Origin: Solirubrobacter ginsenosidimutans
Lineage (GTDB): Bacteria; Actinomycetota; Thermoleophilia; Solirubrobacterales; Solirubrobacteraceae
Direction: 5' to 3'
NCBI RefSeq assembly: GCF_027587205.1
Contig: NZ_JAPDOD010000012.1
Coordinates: 62,001 to 126,000 of the forward strand
DNA length: 64,000 bases
Made by a program: the position numbers and the translations under genes. The notes below the pieces were generated by a model. The model was not told where the DNA came from, made no database searches, and saw nothing but the letters and a program-made list of their open reading frames with translations. This document shows, piece by piece, positions 58,361 to 64,000 of this stretch (positions are counted from its first letter, which is position 1; the number at the start of each line of letters is the position of its first letter).

Positions 58361-58975
58361 GATTCGGCGGCGGAGGTGGTGGACGGCGCCTTGGGGGATC
58401 TCGGGTGCCGCGCGGGAGTCGATGGTGAAGGCCTCCGCGGCTGCCGCGAGGAACGGGCCGGCGGCGGGGCGGCCCGGGTCGGCGAGCCAGATCTCGCCTC
58501 GCTGGTCGATCAGGCGGGGCAGGAGTGGGAGCAGCGCTTCGCCGTTGCGCGGCTCGTACAGGACGTCGGAGGCGATCACGAGGTCCCACGGCGTCCGCTC
58601 GAGCAGGGCGTCGGGCGCGGTCCACGACGCGACGAACGCCTCGACCGCCAAGCCGTTGCGTTCCGCGTTGCGGAGGGTCATGGCGATCGAGTCCGGGGCC
58701 CAGTCGGTCGCCGTCACCCGCCCACCCGCGACGGCCGCGACCAGGGACGGCAGGCCGAGCCCGCAGCCCAGCTCGAGCACCCGCGCGCCGCGCAGCGACC
58801 GCGCCCCCACCGCCCGGGCCAAGGCCAAGGCGCTCGGCCACAGCTCCGCCCAGTAGGGCAGGAACTCCTCGTGCTCGAACGCGTCCTCGGTGAGCAGCGC
58901 TTCGGCGTCGCGCGGACGCAGCAGGCACAGGTCGCGCCCACCGATCCCCACCACCTCTTCGACGAGATCCTCCAC
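58358..58975 (-). CDS. Class I SAM-dependent methyltransferase (METTL21/Nnt1-like)
   Basis: The 205-aa protein has the 'lPYWAELWPSA..LAR' entry motif (LPYWAELWPSALALA), motif I VLELGCGLGLPSLVAA, the acidic loop TATDWAPDSIAMTLRNAERNG, and DLVIASDVLYEP. This resembles methyltransferase-16-type protein lysine methyltransferases. GTG start at 58975. The stop codon is formed by a palindromic repeat, so the C-terminal end (HLRRRI) may have been altered by its insertion. Confidence 0.88.
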   Translation of the reverse strand: MEDLVEEVVGIGGRDLCLLRPRDAEALLTEDAFEHEEFLPYWAELWPSALALARAVGARSLRGARVLELGCGLGLPSLVAAVAGGRVTATDWAPDSIAMTLRNAERNGLAVEAFVASWTAPDALLERTPWDLVIASDVLYEPRNGEALLPLLPRLIDQRGEIWLADPGRPAAGPFLAAAAEAFTIDSRAAPEIPQGAVHHLRRRI

Positions 58976-58994
58976 CCACGCCTAGGATGCCTGA

Positions 58995-59969
58995 ATCAGC
59001 GCACCGCCTCGCGTTACTAGCGTCGACGTCGCTCGCCGTGCCGGCGTCTCACAGTCCACGGTCTCCCTCGTGCTCTCCGGAAAAGCGGCCGGGCGGATCT
59101 CCGCGCGCACGGAGGAGGCCGTCAAGGCCGCGGCCAAGGAGCTGGGCTACCGGCCGAACGTCGCCGCCCGCGCGTTGCGGACCGGCGTCGCACGCAGCGT
59201 CGCGCTGGTCGTCCCCGACATCACCAACCCGTTCTTCGGGCGGGTGCTCAGGGGCGCGCAACGAGCGGCCCAACGCGCCGGCTACACCGTCGTCCTCGTC
59301 GACATCGGCAACGATCGCGCGTGGGAGGCGGCGTCACTGCAAGCGCTGCTCGCCGGCCCCGCCGACGGCCTGTTGCTCTTCGAGGCCGAGCTTCCCCCCG
59401 GCGCGACCGAGCACGCGATCCAGATCGAGATGCGCCCCGGCAAGCTGCCGGTCGTCCGGCTCGACGTCGAGGCCGGAGTCGACTGCGCCCTCGACCACCT
59501 GCTCGAGCTCGGCCACGTACGCATCGGCCACGTGGCGTCGAACTTCGAGGCGCCGACGTTCGACCTGCGGCGCGAGCGCATGCGCGACCGGCTGGGCGGG
59601 GTGCCGCCCACGGCGCTCGCGCCGTTCACCTTCGAGGGCGCGGCCCGAGCGGCCGCGAACCTGCTCGACGAAGGCGACGTCACCGCGGTGTTCTGCGACG
59701 ACGACATCCTCGCCGGCGGCGTCTATCTCGCCGCGCGGGAGCGGAAGATCCGCATCCCCGAGGACCTCAGCGTCGTCGGGTTCGACGACCTCGACTTCGC
59801 GCGCGTGCTCGCCCCGCCGTTGACGACGGTGGGCGTCGACGCGGAAGGCCTGGGCGCCGCGGCGTTCGAGGCGCTGGCGAAGGATCTGGCAGGCGAGGAC
59901 GTCGCCGCCGAGCAGGTGATCCCCGTCACGCTCTGCGTGCGGGAATCAACTGCACCCCCAGTTAGTTAA
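58995..59969 (+). CDS. LacI-family transcriptional regulator with non-canonical or frameshifted start
   Basis: A 324-aa LacI protein if read from ATC 58995: the HTH is VTSVDVARRAGVSQSTVSLVL and the hinge NVAARALRTGVARSVALVVP. A periplasmic-binding-like sensor domain follows (PDITNPFFGRVL, DGLLLFEAE, DDDILAGGVYLA, SVVGFDDLDFA). No ATG, GTG or TTG lies in frame before the HTH. The nearest ATG (58987) is in another frame and would fit only if one base were missing near 59000. A TAGGAT hexamer ends six bases before the ATC. It senses a sugar or nucleoside-like effector. Confidence 0.8.
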   Translation: MSAPPRVTSVDVARRAGVSQSTVSLVLSGKAAGRISARTEEAVKAAAKELGYRPNVAARALRTGVARSVALVVPDITNPFFGRVLRGAQRAAQRAGYTVVLVDIGNDRAWEAASLQALLAGPADGLLLFEAELPPGATEHAIQIEMRPGKLPVVRLDVEAGVDCALDHLLELGHVRIGHVASNFEAPTFDLRRERMRDRLGGVPPTALAPFTFEGAARAAANLLDEGDVTAVFCDDDILAGGVYLAARERKIRIPEDLSVVGFDDLDFARVLAPPLTTVGVDAEGLGAAAFEALAKDLAGEDVAAEQVIPVTLCVRESTAPPVS

Positions 59970-60309
59970 CCGCGACGAAGCGCGTGTCCGGGAAGCGGGC
60001 GGTGACGGGGTCGATGGAGATGCGGCGGTCGACACCGATGGTGAGCACCTCGTCGTAGGACGCGGCGGCCAGCCGGTGCGTGACGCCGAGCTCGTCGGCG
60101 GTGGTGTGGGTGACGCGCAGCTGCGCGCCACGGTCTGCGGCGATGTCGCGCGCACGAGCGACCACGCTGGGCTGCTCGGCGGCCCGTCCGGCGACGACGA
60201 CGGCGACCTTGGGCGTGGACTGCTCACCCTTGGCCGAAAGCGCCGCCGCTCCGGAGATCGCGAACACCGCCACGACGATGATGAGGAACTGTCGGATGCG
60301 GTGATTCAT
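59962..60309 (-). CDS. Small exported BMP-like (half-domain) protein
   Basis: The 115-aa protein has an N-terminal signal/TM segment (FLIIVVAVFAISGAAAL), then KVAVVVAGRAAEQ, a conserved-looking helix, and AAASYDEVLTIGVDRRISI and RFPDTRFVAVN. The last parts resemble the N-terminal half of BMP/PnrA-type substrate-binding proteins ('YDlvi..Gf....a....P...F..id'), but the C-terminal domain is missing. A truncated binding protein or an independent small exported domain. It converges with LacI (8-base overlap). Confidence 0.65.
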   Translation of the reverse strand: MNHRIRQFLIIVVAVFAISGAAALSAKGEQSTPKVAVVVAGRAAEQPSVVARARDIAADRGAQLRVTHTTADELGVTHRLAAASYDEVLTIGVDRRISIDPVTARFPDTRFVAVN

Positions 60310-60332
60310 ACGTATGAGCATAATACGTATGA
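60306..60332. promoter_or_regulatory. Twin ATACGTAT palindromes at the start of the BMP-like gene
   Basis: A perfect 12-base palindrome TCATACGTATGA (60306-60317) covers the minus-strand start codon, and a second near-identical copy (60321-60332) lies 15 bp away. TATTAT (minus strand, 60325-60320) is a good -10 lying within the second copy. Likely a repressor binding pair. Confidence 0.55.
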
Positions 60333-60406
60333 CTGCCTTCTTCAAGGCCCTTCACGAGACCGTCACGACTGGGTCACGGCGGCAAGGATCGCGCTAGGTT
60401 CCCGCG

Positions 60407-61861
60407 ATGGCTGAACGCGAAGACAACCGCTGGGTGACGCTCGTCCTCGTCTGCCTGGCGCAGTTCATGGTCATCCTCGACGCGACGATCGTGAACATCG
60501 CGCTGCCGACGATCCAGGAGGATCTGCACTTCAGCCAAGCCGATCTGCAGTGGGTCGTGAACTCCTACACGCTGTTGTTCGGCGGGTTCCTGCTGCTGGG
60601 CGGCCGCGCGGCGGACATCGTCGGGCGCAAGAAGATCTTCATCGCGGGCACGATCCTCTTCTCGGTCGCCAGCCTGCTCAACGGGCTCGCGACCTCCAGC
60701 GGCATGCTGATCGCCTTCCGCGCCCTGCAGGGTCTCGGTGCCGCGCTCGTCTCCCCGGCGGCGCTGAGCATCATCACGACGACCTTCCCCGAGGGCCCGG
60801 AGCGCACCAAGGCGTTGGGTGTCTGGAGCGCCATCGCCGCGGGCGGCGGAGCGATCGGCCTGCTGCTCGGCGGCATCCTCACCGAGGCGCTGAGCTGGGA
60901 GTGGATCTTCTTCGTCAACGTGCCGGTCGGCGCCGCCACCGCGATCCTGTCGGCACGCCTGATCAGCGAGTCCAAGGCCGAGCGCGCGGGCGCCTTCGAC
61001 GTGCTCGGCGCGGTCCTGGTCACCGCGGGCCTGATGGTGCTCGTCTACGCGATCGTCAAAGCGGAGAGCTTCGGCTGGGGCTCGGACCGCACGCTCGGTC
61101 TGGCCGCCGTCGGCGTCGCCCTGCTCGCGGTCTTCGTGCTGGTCGAGTCGCGCACGACCGGGCCGCTCGTACGGCTCGGCATCTTCAAGATCCGCAGCCT
61201 CGCGGTCGCCAACTCCGTGCTGCTGCTGGTCGCCGGCGGCCTGTTCGCGCTGTTCTTCTTCGCCACCCTGTACGTCCAGGAGGTGCTCGGCTTCAAGCCG
61301 ATCAAGGCCGGCTTCGCGTTCCTGCCGGTGGCGTTCGGGATCGCCATCGGCGCCGGGACGGCGCAGGTGCTGATCAAGAAGATCGGCGTGCGCGCCAACG
61401 CGATCGCGGGCATGGTGGTCGCCGCCGCCGGGCTGTTCTACCTCAGCGGGGTGCCGGTCGACGGCACCTACGTGAAGGACCTGCTGCCCGGCCTGCTGCT
61501 GATGTCGTTCGGCATGGGCAACACGTTCGTGCCGATCACGCTGATCGCGACGACCAACGTCGAGCCGGAGGACGCCGGGCTGGCGAGCGGGCTCTTCAAC
61601 ACCTCCCAGCAGGTGGGCGGCGCGCTGGGCCTGGCCGTCCTATCGACGCTCGCGGCGGACCGGACGGTGAGCTACCTGCAAGGCCTAGGCCACCAGCCGG
61701 GGCCGCAAGACAAGGCGGCGGGGCTGGTGGAGGGCTTCCAGGTCGCCTTCACGTCGGCGGCGATCCTGGTCACGGTCGGCGCGATCCTCCTCGCCGTGCT
61801 GCTCCGCAGTCGCGATGTCGCGAACGTGAACCCGGAGCAGGGAGTCACGGTTGCTGCGTGA
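60407..61861 (+). CDS. DHA2-family MFS transporter (14 TM)
   Basis: The 484-aa protein has the DHA2 set: LAQFMVILDATIVNIALPTI, GGRAADIVGRKKIFIAGT (motif A), RALQGLGAALVSPAALSI and GGGAIGLLLGGILTEA (motif C), with a YVQEVLGFKPIKAGFAFLPV segment in the second half. It is very similar to the transporter at 49.8-51.3 kb, so the two are paralogues. A TAGGTT hexamer ends six bases before the ATG, suggesting a leaderless start. No dedicated regulator adjoins it. Probable multidrug or metabolite exporter. Confidence 0.93.
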   Translation: MAEREDNRWVTLVLVCLAQFMVILDATIVNIALPTIQEDLHFSQADLQWVVNSYTLLFGGFLLLGGRAADIVGRKKIFIAGTILFSVASLLNGLATSSGMLIAFRALQGLGAALVSPAALSIITTTFPEGPERTKALGVWSAIAAGGGAIGLLLGGILTEALSWEWIFFVNVPVGAATAILSARLISESKAERAGAFDVLGAVLVTAGLMVLVYAIVKAESFGWGSDRTLGLAAVGVALLAVFVLVESRTTGPLVRLGIFKIRSLAVANSVLLLVAGGLFALFFFATLYVQEVLGFKPIKAGFAFLPVAFGIAIGAGTAQVLIKKIGVRANAIAGMVVAAAGLFYLSGVPVDGTYVKDLLPGLLLMSFGMGNTFVPITLIATTNVEPEDAGLASGLFNTSQQVGGALGLAVLSTLAADRTVSYLQGLGHQPGPQDKAAGLVEGFQVAFTSAAILVTVGAILLAVLLRSRDVANVNPEQGVTVAA

Positions 61862-61864
61862 CCG

Positions 61865-62083
61865 CTACTTGTAACGGTAAACAATGCGGCCGCGGTTGAG
61901 GTCGTACGGAGAGACCTCGACCCGGACCTTGTCACCGGGCAGCACGCGGATACGGAACCGGCGCATCTTGCCGGCGAGGTGCGCCAGCAGCTCGTGATCG
62001 TTCTCGAGCTTCACGCGGAACAACAGGTTCGGCAGGGCCTCGGTGACCTCGCCGTCGATTTCGAGCTTCTGCTCGACTGCCAT
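61865..62083 (-). CDS. infA: Translation initiation factor IF-1
   Basis: The 72-aa S1/OB-fold protein has [41 protein letters not shown] and [18 protein letters not shown]. It binds the 30S A-site during initiation. GGAAG lies about 7 bases before ATG 62083; ATG 62089 is an alternative. It stands alone between transporter and channel genes, not in the secY-adk-map-infA-rpsM ribosomal cluster usual for actinomycetes, so it may be a relocated or second copy. Confidence 0.93.
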   Translation of the reverse strand: MAVEQKLEIDGEVTEALPNLLFRVKLENDHELLAHLAGKMRRFRIRVLPGDKVRVEVSPYDLNRGRIVYRYK

Positions 62084-62162
62084 AGGCATCTTCCTTTTAG
62101 ATGAGGGCTGAGCGGGCACGCGGAGCGGGACGTCCGCGCGGGACCCTTTCATTCTAGAGACC

Positions 62163-62801
62163 GTGGATGCCCTCGACGCGTTTCGTTCACTCGACCTTCT
62201 CGGGGTCGCGGCAGGCGCGGCGAGCGGCGCGCTCGCCGCACGCCGGCAGGACAGCTTCGACCTCGTCGGCGTGCTCGGCCTGGCGTTCGCGTGCGGGCTC
62301 GGCGGCGGCCTCCTGCGCGATCTGCTGCTGAACGCCAACACCCCCGTGGCGCTGACCGACGCGCTCTACCTGCCCACCGTGATCACGGCCGCGATCGTCG
62401 TGTCGGTGATCGCGGGCGAGCCCGGCCCGAAGATCCTGCGCTCGATCCGGATCCTCGACTCGCTGGCGGTCGGCTTCTTCGCCGTCGCCAGCACCCAGCG
62501 CGCGAGGCAGGTCGGCGTGACCGTGCCCGCGCAGCTGCTGATCGGCGTCCTCGGCGGGTCCGGCGGCGCGTTGCTGCGCGACATCCTCACGGCGCGGACG
62601 CCGGAGATCTTCCGCCACGGCGAGCTCAACGCCCTCGCCGCGCTCGCCGCCGCGATCGTCTTCGTGCTCGCCGACCTCCTCACCCCCACCACCAGCGCGA
62701 TGTTCATCGGCCTGCTGGTGGGCTTCGCGCTCCGCGCCGCCGCCATTCACTTCAACCTCCGCGGCCCCGCCCCGAGAACCTCACGCCGCGGCGATCCGTA
62801 G
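62163..62801 (+). CDS. TRIC-family (UPF0126) cation channel protein
   Basis: The 212-aa membrane protein has seven hydrophobic segments and the internal repeat typical of the bacterial TRIC/YadS family: [20 protein letters not shown] in the first repeat and [20 protein letters not shown] in the second, each Gly-rich pore segment followed by LLRD. It forms a trimeric monovalent-cation channel. GTG start; divergent from infA. Confidence 0.9.
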   Translation: MDALDAFRSLDLLGVAAGAASGALAARRQDSFDLVGVLGLAFACGLGGGLLRDLLLNANTPVALTDALYLPTVITAAIVVSVIAGEPGPKILRSIRILDSLAVGFFAVASTQRARQVGVTVPAQLLIGVLGGSGGALLRDILTARTPEIFRHGELNALAALAAAIVFVLADLLTPTTSAMFIGLLVGFALRAAAIHFNLRGPAPRTSRRGDP

Positions 62802-62814
62802 CGTTAGAAGGGGC

Positions 62815-63297
62815 ATGCACTCCGCACTCCTCCCCAGCCCGATCGGCCCGCTCTACGTCGAGGCGGACGAGCACGGGCTGACCAAGCTCTACACCGACGG
62901 CCACCGCCTGCACGCCGACGCGGGCCCCGACGACGGCACGTTCGCCGAGGTCGCCAAGCAGCTCGACGAGTACTGGGCGGGCGAGCGCGACGCGTTCGAC
63001 CTGCCGCTCTCCGAGCACGGCACGCCGTTCGAGCTCGCCGTCTGGGCTCGGTTGCGCGAGATCCCGAAGGGCGAGACCACGACCTACGGCGAGATCGCGC
63101 GCGAGCTCTCAAGCGTCGCTCGCGCGGTCGGGCGCGCCAACGGGCGCAACCAGATCTCCATCATCGTTCCCTGCCACCGCGTCATCGGCGCCGACGGCTC
63201 ACTGACCGGCTACGCCGGCGGCCTCGACGCCAAGCGCGCGCTGCTCGAGCACGAGCAGGGCGTAGGGTCGTTGTATGGAGTACCGCAACCTCGGTAG
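62815..63297 (+). CDS. ogt: Methylated-DNA-protein cysteine methyltransferase
   Basis: The 160-aa protein has the active site [19 protein letters not shown] (acceptor Cys at residue 120), the HTH with [23 protein letters not shown] and the Arg-finger NGRNQISII, plus a short N-terminal domain. It repairs O6-alkylguanine by irreversible transfer to Cys. It lacks the extra Ada regulatory domain, so is Ogt-like. It starts 13 bases after the TRIC stop, and its 3' end overlaps the aldo/keto reductase start by 23 bases. Confidence 0.95.
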   Translation: MHSALLPSPIGPLYVEADEHGLTKLYTDGHRLHADAGPDDGTFAEVAKQLDEYWAGERDAFDLPLSEHGTPFELAVWARLREIPKGETTTYGEIARELSSVARAVGRANGRNQISIIVPCHRVIGADGSLTGYAGGLDAKRALLEHEQGVGSLYGVPQPR

Positions 63298-64000
63298 GAC
63301 CGGCGTCAAGGTCAGCCCGCTGTGCCTCGGCGCGATGATGTTCGGCGCCTGGGGCGAGCCGGACCACGACACATCGATCCGGATCATCCACGCCGCGCTC
63401 GACGCGGGCATCAACTTCGTGGACACGGCTGACGTCTACAGCCAGGGCGAGAACGAGGAGATCGTCGGCAAGGCCCTCAAAGGCCGCCGCGACGACATCG
63501 TTCTCGCCACGAAGTTCCACGGCCAGATGGGCGACGAGATCAACCATCAGGGCAACTCGCGCCGGTGGATCATGCAGGAGGTCGAGAACTCGCTCCGGCG
63601 GCTGGACACCGACTACATCGACCTGTACCAGGTCCACCGCCCGGACGAGGAGACCGACGTCGAGGAGATGCTCTCGGCACTGACGGACCTCGTCCGCGCC
63701 GGCAAGATCCGCTACTTCGGCTCCTCGACGTTCCCGGCGTCGCAGATCGTCGAGGCCCAGTGGGTGGCGCGCGACCGGGGCCTCGAGCGCTTCAAGACCG
63801 AGCAGCCGCCCTACAGCATGCTCGTGCGCGGGATCGAGGCCGACGTCCTGCCCACCGCCCAGCGCCACGGCATGGGCGTGATCCCCTGGAGCCCGCTCGC
63901 GGGCGGCTGGCTGAGCGGGAAGTACCGCAAGGGCGCCGACACGCCGACGTCCACCCGCGCGGACCGGCTCCCGCACCGTTACGACCTCAGCCTCCCGGGC
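63275..64000 (+). CDS. Aldo/keto reductase, 3' partial
   Basis: Open to the window end from ATG 63275 (242 codons seen). It has [39 protein letters not shown] (catalytic Asp/Tyr), VLATKFHG (Lys), [20 protein letters not shown] (His) and [18 protein letters not shown], then [18 protein letters not shown]. These are the full catalytic tetrad and cofactor strand of an NADPH-dependent AKR (YajO/Gcy-like branch). It probably reduces small aldehydes or ketones. It overlaps ogt by 23 bases, suggesting coupling. Confidence 0.93.
   Translation, partial: MEYRNLGRTGVKVSPLCLGAMMFGAWGEPDHDTSIRIIHAALDAGINFVDTADVYSQGENEEIVGKALKGRRDDIVLATKFHGQMGDEINHQGNSRRWIMQEVENSLRRLDTDYIDLYQVHRPDEETDVEEMLSALTDLVRAGKIRYFGSSTFPASQIVEAQWVARDRGLERFKTEQPPYSMLVRGIEADVLPTAQRHGMGVIPWSPLAGGWLSGKYRKGADTPTSTRADRLPHRYDLSLPG

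Overview
The window is a high-GC (roughly 70%), gene-dense chromosomal segment from an actinomycete-type bacterium. The gene content (ABC/MFS transporters, many ArsR/MarR/MerR/TetR regulators, an OpcA-containing pentose-phosphate operon, exported Ig-like repeat proteins, frequent GTG/TTG starts, many apparently leaderless promoters) fits Actinomycetota. The exported-protein style and the Pgi type suggest Thermoleophilia/Solirubrobacterales; this lineage call is inference. No tRNA, rRNA, CRISPR array, prophage or transposase was seen, and no stretch longer than about 300 bases lacks a gene.

Layout. 1-7.4 kb: the 3' part of an exported protein, a two-domain SDR protein like bifunctional fatty acyl-CoA reductases, an aldose-1-epimerase-like gene, an orphan lipoprotein solute-binding protein and a sigma-70 factor. 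7.4-12.5 kb: the ppx-ppk1 polyphosphate pair on the minus strand, divergent from an ABC-2 exporter. 12.5-25.9 kb: an APC permease, then a run of small regulator-plus-enzyme modules (ArsR/AHSA1/DUF899, MarR/SRPBCC, SDR/TetR, MerR), a two-gene hypothetical operon resembling contractile-injection-associated proteins, a MocR regulator divergent from an EamA transporter, a GNAT, a glycosyltransferase-like gene and a ZIP-like transporter. 25.9-29.1 kb: two tandem paralogous exported proteins and a small DUF1059-like protein. 29.1-40.2 kb: a tight minus-strand sugar-phosphate operon (pgi-gnd-zwf-opcA-pgl-ROK kinase-rpiB), with tkt upstream but separated by a chemoreceptor gene on the opposite strand. 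40.3-49.8 kb: msrB, a second ArsR/AHSA1 module, a MacB-like ABC pair, a metallophosphoesterase lipoprotein, an exported beta-propeller, DoxX and an aminoglycoside-phosphotransferase-like gene. 49.8-64 kb: a TetR/DHA2 MFS divergent pair, an M3 peptidase, another MFS, an M20 peptidase, a degenerate ABC ATPase, an XRE-cupin regulator, a PEP-mutase-family enzyme, a methyltransferase, a LacI regulator with no canonical start, a second DHA2 MFS, infA, a TRIC channel, ogt and the start of an aldo/keto reductase.

The most striking non-gene signal is a family of paired, perfect odd-length palindromes of about 19 bp at three loci. One pair lies in frame inside the coding sequence of an ABC permease. 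A separate 47-base near-perfect palindrome sits in frame in the signal-peptide region of the next gene. Together they look like a mobile palindromic repeat tolerated inside proteins. A second genome-style signal is the number of regulator genes whose start codon lies 6-8 bases after a -10-like hexamer (leaderless mRNAs), several with dyad operators overlapping the promoter.
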